Notes under the pieces: generated by a model | Told to the model about the DNA's origin: nothing | The model's database searches: none | Seen by the model: the letters and a program-made list of their open reading frames with translations, nothing else | Part shown: one piece after another, positions 20,943 to 30,019 of the stretch | How positions within the stretch are numbered: the first letter of the stretch is position 1 | Layout: every line of letters starts with the position of its first letter | Position numbers and translations under genes: made by a program | Origin: Paenibacillus sp. 1_12 | GTDB taxonomy: Bacteria > Bacillota > Bacilli > Paenibacillales > NBRC-103111 | Reading direction: 5' to 3' | Length of the DNA: 64,000 bases | NCBI RefSeq assembly: GCF_900114475.1 | Contig: NZ_FOTE01000019.1 | Span: forward strand, 39,955-103,954

Positions 20943-23900
20943 TCAATGCAGTGTGGAGTCAGGAATGGTGAAAGATACCGTTGTTCCCTTACCAGGCTTA
21001 CTTTGAATATGCAGGCCTTTCCCGTATAATCGTGTCAATCGACTATGCGTATTAAACAGCCCGATACCACGATTTTCTCTACCTGCTGGAATTAACAACT
21101 TGCTAAGCTGTTCATCATCCATGCCCATTCCCGTATCTGCCACCATAAAATGAACGGCATCTGCTTGTCTCTCAATCCGAATGCGCAGTGTTCCTCCCTG
21201 CGACAGACTGAGTATGCCATGTCGAACCGCATTCTCCACAAGCGGCTGAATGGTAAGTGGAGGAATTAGTACTTCCATATCCACGTTCACTTCCCATTCT
21301 ACCTGCAGCCGCTCCTCAAACCGCTGCTGCTCAATATATAAGTAGTTTTCCACCAGTTCAAGCTCCCGCGACAGCGGCACCATGTGGCCCGCGGTTAAAA
21401 AGTCAAAGCTGATGTGCAGGTATGAAGTGAATGCTTCTGCAAGTTCTCTCATTTTTTCATTATCAATGTCGCTAAGAGCCAGAATCGAATTCAATGTATT
21501 AAAGAGAAAATGCGGGTGGATCTGCGCTTGCAAATAAGCAGCCTCCATACGCAAACGATCATTGACCGCTTGCTTCAGTGTCGAGAGCGACGAGGCGCGA
21601 TACTTCAGTTCCAGTGCATCTACAGGCTTGGTGACATAATCGTTTGCTCCTGCCAGAAAACCTGCATAAATGTCTTCAGGCTCAGCACGAGCAGTCAACA
21701 GAATAATAGGCAGTTCAAACAACGTAAATCGCTCGCGGATTAATCGCGTCAATTCGTACCCCGACATACCCGGCATCATGACGTCAGCGATGATCAGATC
21801 CCACTGCTCATGTTGCAGTTTGTCCAGCGCTTCTCGTGCTGAATTCGCGGTTTCTATATAATAAGCTTCGGTCGACAAAATATGAATCAGCACCTTTAGG
21901 TTGACGGGATCATCATCAACCGCCAGCACCCGAATCTGATCGGAACCTGTTGAAGGTATCGATATATGATCGGCTTCTTTTAGATCGTAACTAGCTGCCA
22001 CCATGGCAGCTGATTCTGCTGCTGTGATCTGCGTCCTGATATACGCCAGTGAGTCCAATTCTTTTTCTGTACAAACAGGAATGGATACCTGCAGCTTCTC
22101 ATCCACCATGGGTAATTTGAAGCTGAACATACTGCCTTGTCCCGGTTGCGACTGCACCATTAACTCACTACCGTGCAATTCGACAAGATCCTTGCAAATA
22201 CTTAGTCCCAATCCAATGCCGCCTTGGCCAAAAGCCCCTTGCTCATATCGCTTAAAAACACGCTTTTGCATGGCCTCATCCATACCCGATCCGGTATCCC
22301 TTACATGTATCCATACATGCCCGTTGCCTTGTTCTGCAACCAGTTCAACGGTGCCTTCTTCTGTAAATTTAATCGCGTTATGTACTAAATTAATCAGAAT
22401 CTGTACCAATCGCTCTTCATCTGCAAGTATGAAAGGTACATCCTTCTTTATGTTCATGCGCAGCTCAACCTTGGTACCATCGGTCAAAAAGCGCAACATA
22501 TCCAGTACACCTGCAGCCAAAGACTGCACTTGTACCGCTGTCATATGGACCGTAATCCGTTTATCCTGCAATCTCACGACATCAAGTAAATCATTTAGCA
22601 TGAGCGACATCCGGCGACTGACCATAATAAGCAGTTCCATGTCAGCTTGACTCTGTTCATCCAGGATATGCTTCTTTCGGGTCAGCACACTCTGAGCAAT
22701 GTTCATAATGCCATGCAGCGGCGTGCGCAGCTCATGCGATGTATTTGCCAGAAAACGATCCTTTAATTTGTTAGCCTCTGCTAATTGAGTATTGAGCAGC
22801 TCGATTTCATTTGAATTATGGAAATACCTTTTAAACCAATAAGCGGAGAAACTTGCAATGGCAGCAATCAGATCTATAGGATAAAACATGAACTGCGCCG
22901 CTCCAGCGTAATACACCGTTCCCCACAAAATATTATTGATAATACATACCACGGAAAATAACAGGTACAACGCGCCTACTGCCTTATTTAATATCATTTT
23001 GATAAAATAGTATGCAGCCCAGAGCAATGGAACGTAATACAGAATCATGTATAACTCTTTATCTATTGAATAAAGCGCCATCTCTTTCGGTCCAACTGCA
23101 ATAAAAAGAGTATAGGAGATAAGCAAGAGGAAGTAACTATAAAACAACACGCCTTTGTGTTTAGTACCAATCAGCACTCTTCCCATCAGCAAGAGAAAAA
23201 AGGAGAACCATATGTATGCAAAAGCTTTTAACTTTAATGTCCATGCAAAATCGGCGTCAATCCACAGGAATAAAAGCCCATTGTGATAGACTGCGATCGT
23301 CATGGCCGATGCCACCATCATCAGAAAAAACACGATAAACTCTGTTTTTCGTACATCCATCAAATAAATAATCAGTGCATATATCGCATGCAGCAATAGA
23401 ATCACACATACGCTAAGCTGCAAACCAATAGAATACAAGTATTTCCGATTGACCTCTTCCTGCGTGCCAAACTGTACAGATCGAACAATGCCTCCTTTCA
23501 TCGGTGATTCATAATTCCCTACCCGAACGAACAGCTCCAGCTCGTTGTGACCTGTCTGCGCATAGGTGATCAGAACTGACTTGGTTTCTGAAACATGTCC
23601 CTCCTTCTCTTCAGCAAGTACACCAAATTTGGCAAGCACATCCCCATTGATCTCCACTTCAGAAGCTGTATAGATCGATTGAAACCACATACTAAGTGGT
23701 TCGGACAATGGCCGATCCAGCAAAATGCGCACATAGTAGGTTCCATATCCATATGCCTCATTGTTTACAGGATCAAACGCAGCATTCCAATTGCCTGGAA
23801 CCTGCAGCAACTGTCCAGGTGCAGCGTTGTTCTTATTTGAAGCACCGATCCATTGTCCAGGATAAAACTGCCACTCGCCGTCCATGGGGATGGTGCTTGA

Positions 23901-24068
23901 TTGTTTAAGTTCTATGCCTCGTAAATCCAACACACCATGCTTCACAGTAGGCGGATTGGGTAACGACAGTTGATCATGCCAACTCCAGCGTACCGCAACC
24001 AACAAGAAGATGAACAATAATAAGTAAATTACATGGCTTAGCTTCATTTCTTTCTTCAAAGTTGTCAT
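20943..24068 (-). CDS. Hybrid sensor kinase with 7TMR-DISM, two kinase cores and a receiver
   Basis: 1041 aa from ATG 24068, chosen because GAGG lies 5 nt upstream. Order of domains: N-terminal TM, extracellular 7TMR-DISM-type beta-sandwich (about 50-200), seven helices (about 210-415), HisKA with phospho-His in NTSHELRTPLHG (His445), HATPase with VHNAIKF and GIGLGLSICKDLVELHG, a receiver domain with ADVMMPGMSGYE and KPVDALELK, then a second LytS-type kinase with HPHFLFNTLNS and its own ATPase (PLVENAVRHGI, GIGLFNTHSRL). Having an EnvZ-type and a LytS-type kinase core around a receiver implies an internal phosphorelay or branched output. No response-regulator gene is adjacent, so its partner is encoded elsewhere. 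Confidence 0.92.
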   Translation of the reverse strand: MTTLKKEMKLSHVIYLLLFIFLLVAVRWSWHDQLSLPNPPTVKHGVLDLRGIELKQSSTIPMDGEWQFYPGQWIGASNKNNAAPGQLLQVPGNWNAAFDPVNNEAYGYGTYYVRILLDRPLSEPLSMWFQSIYTASEVEINGDVLAKFGVLAEEKEGHVSETKSVLITYAQTGHNELELFVRVGNYESPMKGGIVRSVQFGTQEEVNRKYLYSIGLQLSVCVILLLHAIYALIIYLMDVRKTEFIVFFLMMVASAMTIAVYHNGLLFLWIDADFAWTLKLKAFAYIWFSFFLLLMGRVLIGTKHKGVLFYSYFLLLISYTLFIAVGPKEMALYSIDKELYMILYYVPLLWAAYYFIKMILNKAVGALYLLFSVVCIINNILWGTVYYAGAAQFMFYPIDLIAAIASFSAYWFKRYFHNSNEIELLNTQLAEANKLKDRFLANTSHELRTPLHGIMNIAQSVLTRKKHILDEQSQADMELLIMVSRRMSLMLNDLLDVVRLQDKRITVHMTAVQVQSLAAGVLDMLRFLTDGTKVELRMNIKKDVPFILADEERLVQILINLVHNAIKFTEEGTVELVAEQGNGHVWIHVRDTGSGMDEAMQKRVFKRYEQGAFGQGGIGLGLSICKDLVELHGSELMVQSQPGQGSMFSFKLPMVDEKLQVSIPVCTEKELDSLAYIRTQITAAESAAMVAASYDLKEADHISIPSTGSDQIRVLAVDDDPVNLKVLIHILSTEAYYIETANSAREALDKLQHEQWDLIIADVMMPGMSGYELTRLIRERFTLFELPIILLTARAEPEDIYAGFLAGANDYVTKPVDALELKYRASSLSTLKQAVNDRLRMEAAYLQAQIHPHFLFNTLNSILALSDIDNEKMRELAEAFTSYLHISFDFLTAGHMVPLSRELELVENYLYIEQQRFEERLQVEWEVNVDMEVLIPPLTIQPLVENAVRHGILSLSQGGTLRIRIERQADAVHFMVADTGMGMDDEQLSKLLIPAGRENRGIGLFNTHSRLTRLYGKGLHIQSKPGKGTTVSFTIPDSTLH

Positions 24069-24178
24069 GAAAACCTCATTCATCGATAATATTTCAATAA
24101 AAGCCAGATATGAATTACAATATAATTATACTATAATTTGGAAGCATTTGAATAACTACTATTGACTTGACTCCATAC

Positions 24179-24210
24179 AAAAAAACTCCTGCGATCTATC
24201 GCAGAAGTTT
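24179..24210 (-). terminator. Rho-independent terminator of the NERD gene
   Basis: On the minus strand AAACTTCTGCGAT pairs with ATCGCAGGAGTTT (one mismatch) and is followed by seven Ts, 36 bp beyond the NERD stop. Confidence 0.85.
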
Positions 24211-24245
24211 CTATAAGAATTGATTTACAAGAGAGGTCTTTCTGA

Positions 24246-25028
24246 CTACTTCATCTTTGTATTATCGTTTACTATACTTCTTTCAATGCAATCTGCTATT
24301 TGTTTGATGGATGACGAATCCAATAATGTTTTGGATTGATCCACCTTAATCAAATGAATTAATCGATCTACTTTACAAGTTATAAATGCTGGGCTACACC
24401 CATTTAATGTACTGTTCGGGTTAGAGAAGCAGATGACTCCCGCAACATCACAATTTAATCCACTGTTTTTCAATATGGACTCCATGATGAATTGATGACG
24501 GTATACTTGCCCAGTTGGGTCTTCGATAGATTGACCATCCTTACTCAGCCCTGTAGAGGTAAAGGTTAGATTACCTGAGTATGCTTTTGATTCAATATGA
24601 AAGATGCCATTAGGTCCAACTACAATATGATCGATTTCTTGTTGCTCACCTTTAATATTAACGAATACATGGTTAAACACTTTGTAGTCGTCACCTAGAA
24701 AAGCAAGTTGATGAGCAATATGCTGCTCTCCCTTTTTCCCTGCTTCTTCTGCACTTCGGGAATGGGATGACATGGACTGAAAGCGGACAATTATAGAAAA
24801 CACTATGGTTAACAAACAGCCAAACATCAATATACACAAAAAAAGAGGTCCATGATTATTTCTAATAAACATATTTGTACAGAAACCAATGAATCCAGTA
24901 ATGACTAGGATTAATCCTAGCACTAAACAACTATGTGAAAGTTTCCAAGTCCCTGCTCGCTTTGAGTCTACAAGAAGTTTAATTATTTTAAATAAACCTT
25001 CCATATCAGTTTGTCTGCTATACCTCAT
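24246..25028 (-). CDS. NERD-domain membrane protein
   Basis: 260 aa from ATG 25028, chosen because GAAAGGAT precedes it by 8 nt; a TTG at 25067 lacks a site. Two hydrophobic segments (about 31-52 and 60-80) anchor it in the membrane. The cytoplasmic NERD (nuclease-related) domain follows: EAGKKGEQHIAHQL, then QEIDHIVVGPNGIFHIESKA, which matches the family core with its D and E-x-K nuclease-like residues. NERD proteins are predicted to process DNA or RNA, but few have known roles. It is divergent from the hydrolase-BTAD fusion across 211 bp, so the two could share regulation. It has its own terminator. Confidence 0.85.
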   Translation of the reverse strand: MRYSRQTDMEGLFKIIKLLVDSKRAGTWKLSHSCLVLGLILVITGFIGFCTNMFIRNNHGPLFLCILMFGCLLTIVFSIIVRFQSMSSHSRSAEEAGKKGEQHIAHQLAFLGDDYKVFNHVFVNIKGEQQEIDHIVVGPNGIFHIESKAYSGNLTFTSTGLSKDGQSIEDPTGQVYRHQFIMESILKNSGLNCDVAGVICFSNPNSTLNGCSPAFITCKVDRLIHLIKVDQSKTLLDSSSIKQIADCIERSIVNDNTKMK

Positions 25029-25239
25029 TTTTAAAAATCCTTTCGCATTATTATTTAAAATCGACAAATCTATACATTTTATGATAAATCCAGTATGCTA
25101 AAAGTACCATTACAATACCATTACAAAAGTCGCATTTTGTTAAAAAATATACGTTTTTCTCATTATTTCAAAATTGTTTGATTAAACAAATGGCACTCAA
25201 ACTTCAGTAGAGAAACTTAGCGGCTAGAGAGGGCTTCAC

Positions 25240-26706
25240 ATGAATCAAATTTTCAACATCGATAGAAACCATACAACCATTCATTTTGACTATTTTCATT
25301 CGATTAAGGAAACAAAAGAAACGCTAATTTTATTACATGGAAACGGTTTGGATTCAAAAAGTTGGTATACAATCAAAGACGAACTTCTAGAACATTACGA
25401 TATTCTTATGTATGATTTTCCGGGATATGGAAAGAGTCCTTTAAAAGCTAGTCTCCCTTCGTGGGAGGAATTATGCGAGGATTTAAAATTATTAACGGAG
25501 TCCTTAGGGATACAAGCTTTCCATCTGATCGGACACGATGTGGGAGGTAATCTAGCAATACTATTCGCCAATAGGTATCCAGAATTCGTCACAACGATTT
25601 GTATGATTTCTACCCCTTGTTTTTTTCCAATTGTAGAAATCCGTAAATATATAGCTTTTAGAAAGAATTTGGTCAATGAATTCGGTAAAGAAAAGCTAAT
25701 TGAACATTTGATACCTAAAATAATTTTGCAAGATGAAACCAAGCAAGCATGGAAAATCATACATCGCGGATTAGAAATCTGTGCTTTGGATATGCATTTT
25801 CACTTGTGTCATTTGGTCTCAGAAACAGACTGGATCTCTGAACTCAAAAATCTCAAGATTCCAACACAGGTGATGTCTGGTGAAAAAGATTCTTTGTTTA
25901 CTCCTTATATCTCTATGGTAGCAAGTGGATTTATCGAAAATTCCGAGTATATTAACATTCTTGATGCTTCAAATATGGTATTTATTGACAAACCGCAGGA
26001 GACCTTGAGGTATATTCAACGATTTTTAATTAAATCACAAAATCCGACGACGGTTTTATTTGAACCGCATGACGAACTGCAGCAAATTCACCGAAAAATG
26101 AAGGAGAAGTTCACCAATTCTCTATTTTCAAATGATATTCCAAGCATTACATTTAATTTGTTAGGGGAATTCTCCTTACATATCAATGAATCCAAAATTG
26201 AAAAAGGATGGAATAAACGACTTGCCAAAAATTTATTGTTATACTTAACCTTTTATCGTAAGGTATCACGGGAACAATTGCTTGAGGATTTTTGGCCAGA
26301 TAAAAATTTGGTGAATGCGCAAAACCAGTTGCGTGTAAGTTTGAATTATTTAAAAAGTTTATTTGCTGAATATAATTATCCTGATGTTGTTACATCTGAT
26401 CGCGAATATATAAGTATTCATGCTACTTGTAATTCTGACATTTACGACCTTTACCGAATCCTAATGAATGAAAGTTTTGAAGAAAATAGAGTTCATCTTG
26501 AAACTGCATTATTTCGTTACTTTGTTGTCATTTATGATAATCATTACTTGATGGGTTTTTCAGACGAATGGTCAGTAAGATTAAAGCATAATATTGCAAA
26601 TCGTATGCAGTATTGGGCTGAACGACTATCCGAATATTATGAGATCCACGGAAATCTGAGAACCGCTGCTTCTTTTCGAGAAATTCACAACAGACTTATG
26701 GATTGA
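25240..26706 (+). CDS. Alpha/beta-hydrolase fused to BTAD/SARP-type DNA-binding region
   Basis: 488 aa, ATG 25240 behind AGAGAGGG. Residues 25-265 are an alpha/beta-hydrolase fold: oxyanion loop LLHGNGLDSKSW, then the nucleophile elbow GHDVGG with Asp100 (as in dehalogenases and epoxide hydrolases, not Ser), then a candidate acid Asp217 in SGEKDS. The position of the catalytic His reads DASNMVFIDKP, with Asn245 where G-H is expected. Residues 303-390 form an OmpR/SARP-like winged helix (FNLLGEFSLHINESKIEKGW, then REQLLEDFWPDK), and 400-488 resemble a bacterial transcriptional activator (BTAD) helical domain. I infer a transcription regulator whose hydrolase domain senses a ligand. The DNA target and ligand are unknown. 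Confidence 0.8.
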   Translation: MNQIFNIDRNHTTIHFDYFHSIKETKETLILLHGNGLDSKSWYTIKDELLEHYDILMYDFPGYGKSPLKASLPSWEELCEDLKLLTESLGIQAFHLIGHDVGGNLAILFANRYPEFVTTICMISTPCFFPIVEIRKYIAFRKNLVNEFGKEKLIEHLIPKIILQDETKQAWKIIHRGLEICALDMHFHLCHLVSETDWISELKNLKIPTQVMSGEKDSLFTPYISMVASGFIENSEYINILDASNMVFIDKPQETLRYIQRFLIKSQNPTTVLFEPHDELQQIHRKMKEKFTNSLFSNDIPSITFNLLGEFSLHINESKIEKGWNKRLAKNLLLYLTFYRKVSREQLLEDFWPDKNLVNAQNQLRVSLNYLKSLFAEYNYPDVVTSDREYISIHATCNSDIYDLYRILMNESFEENRVHLETALFRYFVVIYDNHYLMGFSDEWSVRLKHNIANRMQYWAERLSEYYEIHGNLRTAASFREIHNRLMD

Positions 26707-26728
26707 TTCACAAAATTGTATTGGCCCG

Positions 26729-26753
26729 ATAGGGGTAAGAATCCGTCTGCAAA
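26729..26753 (+). repeat. 25-bp dispersed repeat, copy 1
   Basis: Starts ATAGGGGTAAGAAT and ends CCGTCTGCAAA. It is identical over 25 bp to 62375-62399 and lies in the 160-bp gap between the fusion gene and the ydcF-like gene. The flanking CCC before it is also shared. Confidence 0.8.
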
Positions 26754-26866
26754 TAGCCGTAGATATATGGATGGACGCTTAAGCATTTCTCCCTAAAGTT
26801 GTATTCATATATCTACAATGAGATAATATTCTTAATAAAGAACCTATCTTATAGGAGATCAAAAAC

Positions 26867-27469
26867 ATGAAAAGAAGTAGGAAGCTAATATTAGCATCAT
26901 TCGTGATGGGGGTATTCATTTTGCTGTTATTATTAGGGCAATTTTTAATTGTTAATGATAAACCAATTAAGTCTGATGCCATTATTGTATTAACTGGAGG
27001 AGGCATAGAACGTCCTCAAGCAGCCATATCTTTGTTTAATGAAGGCTACGCACCACTTATCATTATTTCCAATGCTCATGAAGATAACATATATGAATAC
27101 ATGGTTAAACTTGGGGTCCCTTCAAGTAACATCTTAAAGGAAACAAAAGCAGACAGTACATATACGAATGCACAATACACACTAAATATGATGAATGAAT
27201 ACCATTTAAAATCTGCTATAGTCGTTTCTTCAGATTATCATATGCGAAGAGTTAAATTCAATTTTAGCAATGTTTTCATTAGCTCAGGAATCAGACTAAC
27301 ATACAGCGCTGCTCAAACAGGGTACAGCTCAAATTATTGGTTTTCAAGCAAGCGCAATATCAATACTACTTTCGATGAATATACTAAAATCATAGGGAAC
27401 GCTTTGGGTTTTAATGGTGTAGAAGATAAACAAATATTTAAAAAACTAAAACATATGATAGGCCTATGA
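26867..27469 (+). CDS. YdcF-family (DUF218) membrane-anchored protein
   Basis: 200 aa, ATG 26867 behind AGGAGA. A single N-terminal TM helix (about 7-27) is followed by the DUF218 fold: DAIIVLTGGGIERPQAAISLF, ESxxT-type motif AD-STYTNAQYTLNMM, and VVSSDYHMRRVKF with the conserved S-D-x-H-M-R-R. Related proteins (YdcF, SanA, ElyC) are linked to S-adenosylmethionine binding or to envelope-precursor metabolism. The exact role here is not known. It appears to be a single-gene unit. Confidence 0.88.
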   Translation: MKRSRKLILASFVMGVFILLLLLGQFLIVNDKPIKSDAIIVLTGGGIERPQAAISLFNEGYAPLIIISNAHEDNIYEYMVKLGVPSSNILKETKADSTYTNAQYTLNMMNEYHLKSAIVVSSDYHMRRVKFNFSNVFISSGIRLTYSAAQTGYSSNYWFSSKRNINTTFDEYTKIIGNALGFNGVEDKQIFKKLKHMIGL

Positions 27470-27542
27470 TCACATACTCCTTCATCAAGCCACGAAGTAC
27501 CCTATCATCTTCATTTCGAAAACTGATAAAATCAACTTTATC

Positions 27543-28235
27543 TTAAACTGTGACTTGTAAATTCGCCAAGGGCTTCATCAAACTCCGCCAGAATTCAGGC
27601 ATATCTTCGCGATTATCGATGTAAACCGTTCGCAAATGCTTGGACACGCCCATAACCCGATCTTCTATAAGTACCTCTCTTATTTCGGACGCTTTTGCAG
27701 GTACTGTGTTACTGATGATGGTTTTGAAGCATTCTAAAGGTAAAAACATATCTGGGCTTTTCTTATACGAGCAGTGTGCTGGATACCGCGGAGAACTCCC
27801 CGAATCATATTTAGATAGCCTCACAGCAGAATAATGCTCCAACAATAAGGAGTACGCATCAAATTCCAGAACGGCAAATCGTTCATTCGGCTCTCTTCGC
27901 GCGTAGGTTTGTATCATTTTTTGACAATCCTTTAATGTGGGCCACAAAAATACATGCCTGTCCAGGCATGCACGAAATTGCTCCTGTGAGGTTGCCGCAT
28001 CCATCATGCTGTCAACAATCTTTAAATGCGCATTGATCGTAATCGAATATTCATGAAAGTTCACGTTCCGCGCTTCTAATCGGCGCTCACCCGAGTCATG
28101 GGGATGGATAGTAGTACTGGATAATAGCATATCCAAATGTGCAATAGCCAATAAATTGCTTGCCCTTGTAAAATGAAACAGGGACTTTCTGCCTTTTGCT
28201 TTTGTAATTGCTGCTACAATTGCATTCATTCTCAT
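27543..28235 (-). CDS. DUF7002-like protein with ART (DarT-like) motifs
   Basis: 230 aa, start ATG 28235 (AAGGAG 4 nt upstream) or ATG 28229 (10 nt). I recognise it only as a DUF7002-type hypothetical. The N-terminal SLFHFTRASNLLAI (His21-Phe22-Thr23) resembles the NAD-binding H-[YF]-T motif of DarT-type ADP-ribosyltransferases. KASEIREVLIEDRV (Glu187) resembles the EVL motif that carries their catalytic Glu. The middle region is not recognised. No signal peptide or TM helix is seen. There is no adjacent macrodomain (DarG-like) antitoxin gene, so a toxin role is not supported by context. It is divergent from the SLH gene. Confidence 0.6.
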   Translation of the reverse strand: MRMNAIVAAITKAKGRKSLFHFTRASNLLAIAHLDMLLSSTTIHPHDSGERRLEARNVNFHEYSITINAHLKIVDSMMDAATSQEQFRACLDRHVFLWPTLKDCQKMIQTYARREPNERFAVLEFDAYSLLLEHYSAVRLSKYDSGSSPRYPAHCSYKKSPDMFLPLECFKTIISNTVPAKASEIREVLIEDRVMGVSKHLRTVYIDNREDMPEFWRSLMKPLANLQVTV

Positions 28236-28393
28236 CCTGCTCCTTCGTATGCAACAACAGCTTTGTTATGGTTTTGTTATGCGGGGCCGTAGCTTTTTAT
28301 TCGATTGTAATGACGTATGGGCTATTCTATACCTAAGGACACTCATACAGATTGTCAGGCAATTGAATATAACCATAAGGGAGATTGATCACA

Positions 28394-29881
28394 ATGGTAA
28401 AACGGAAATCTTTGTTAGCAGCCTTAACAATAACGACAGCAGTAGGTTTTTCAGCCATAGCACCCGTGAATGTACTGCATGTGCTTGCGGCAGACAAATT
28501 TAACGATATTGAAATAACAGCAGCATCGAAATTCGCAATTCAAGAGCTGGCTAAACAAAATGTACTTTCAGGATATTCCGATACCGAGTTCAAGCCTAAT
28601 CAAAACATAACCAGAGGTGAACTGGCCAAGATCGCTGCCTTATCCATGTACGTAAATTTGAATACGGACAAAAAGCAAAGTTTACAGGACGTGAATGAAT
28701 CCGATTGGTCTTTCGTTTATATTAATGGTTTGTTGAATGCTGGCATCATGAAAGCCGATAATAATCGATTTCAGCCAAGTGCAACTGTTACACATGAACA
28801 GCTGGTAGAAATCGCAGCCGCTTTATTGAAGCAGGACAAGTCTGCTGTGCAGACTTTATTCGGCACTACTTATACCGCAGGGAAAGCAGCTACCCGTGCG
28901 GAAGCAGCACAGTTATTTTATGCCGTACAGCAAGCGGCGATCCCGCAAATCACACAGGTTAAAGTGCTGAATGCAGTTGCTGTCCAAATTACATTCTCAG
29001 CTCCTCTGACAGCCGAAAATACAGATGTGGAGAAAGCCAAGCAAAATTTCGCATTCTCGGATGGTTTGATGCTTGAAAACATTCCACAGCTCAAAACAGG
29101 CGCGAAAGCAACCTACATTGTGCCCACTTCACCACAAAAAGCAGGTACAAGCTACACAGTATCCTATAAAGGACAAAAATCAGGAGCTTTCAACGGCAGT
29201 GACATCAAAATTCCATTTAAAGCGGTAGAGCAGGTTTCGAATGATACCATCGAGCTTCAATCCTACCTTGCAGACGGTGTGACTGACTACCAATACATCA
29301 TCGCGCTGTACAGCGGCAAAAGGAACGGACTGGATTTTGCAGTAGATGAGAACAATACGTATAATGGAAAACAGCTTACAGTCATCCCGTCCATGAGACT
29401 TAAGCAGGTTACACTGACAGACGCAGCAGGAGCCAGCTTGACTGCAACTTATGTTCCTTTCACCCAGTCAACAGACGGCAAGCAGGAGCCGAAGTTCCGT
29501 CTGGCCAATGGTGTCACTTTGAAACCGGGTTCGGTTTATACCTTATCTTCTCCATGGTCGACTTTTGGTGGTCAGACACTAACAGCCAAGAGCATCGCCC
29601 CGCTGGTGATACAAAAAGCAGATGCCGTATCTGCTACGAGTATCAACGTGACTTTGACCGCTGACCCTCAGGACGAGCTGTTCGCTGGCCGCAGTGTGAC
29701 GCTAACAGCACCGGATGGTACCAAGCTAACCGCACAATACAAGTTTACATCCCGCCAAGGAGCGGTAGGTGTCTTTGATATCCAAAATAACGACAAGCTA
29801 CTATCTGGTGTCACTTATACCGTTACCGCTGTGAACGGTTGGGCAGATTCGAACTCCATTACCTTGAAAAGCGTACAGTAA
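28394..29881 (+). CDS. S-layer homology (SLH) domain surface protein
   Basis: 495 aa. ATG 28394 has AAGGGAG 10 nt upstream; a TTG at 28385 is too close to it. Signal peptide about 1-30. Two SLH modules follow: one around residues 35-85 (FAIQELAKQNVLSGYSDTEF, then ITRGELAKIAALSM) and one around 95-150 (YINGLLNAGIMKADNNRFQP). SLH modules bind pyruvylated cell-wall polymer. The remaining 330 residues are beta-rich Ig-like repeats of the SbsC type, without a visible enzyme motif. It is convergent with a two-component system and shares its terminator. Only two SLH modules is fewer than the usual three. Confidence 0.88.
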   Translation: MVKRKSLLAALTITTAVGFSAIAPVNVLHVLAADKFNDIEITAASKFAIQELAKQNVLSGYSDTEFKPNQNITRGELAKIAALSMYVNLNTDKKQSLQDVNESDWSFVYINGLLNAGIMKADNNRFQPSATVTHEQLVEIAAALLKQDKSAVQTLFGTTYTAGKAATRAEAAQLFYAVQQAAIPQITQVKVLNAVAVQITFSAPLTAENTDVEKAKQNFAFSDGLMLENIPQLKTGAKATYIVPTSPQKAGTSYTVSYKGQKSGAFNGSDIKIPFKAVEQVSNDTIELQSYLADGVTDYQYIIALYSGKRNGLDFAVDENNTYNGKQLTVIPSMRLKQVTLTDAAGASLTATYVPFTQSTDGKQEPKFRLANGVTLKPGSVYTLSSPWSTFGGQTLTAKSIAPLVIQKADAVSATSINVTLTADPQDELFAGRSVTLTAPDGTKLTAQYKFTSRQGAVGVFDIQNNDKLLSGVTYTVTAVNGWADSNSITLKSVQ

Positions 29882-29911
29882 TAGAATATCTCGCAGCAGT
29901 CCATATCATAC

Positions 29912-29960
29912 AAAAAAGGAAGACACTACCCCTTACGAGGGTGCAGTGTCTTCCTTTTTT
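29912..29960. terminator. Strong bidirectional terminator
   Basis: AAAAAAGGAAGACACT and AGTGTCTTCCTTTTTT form a 16-bp stem with a further CCC/GGG inner stem, between the SLH gene (plus) and the response regulator (minus). Confidence 0.92.
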
Positions 29961-30019
29961 CGTTATAGTAGAAACTTTTCATTTATTTGGCCGCGCAGCG
30001 GGTCTTTTACACTGGACTG

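Noticed and set aside
22003..22650. 215-codon plus-strand frame inside the hybrid kinase
   Set aside because: Ser/Thr-rich antisense shadow of the HisKA/HATPase coding strand.
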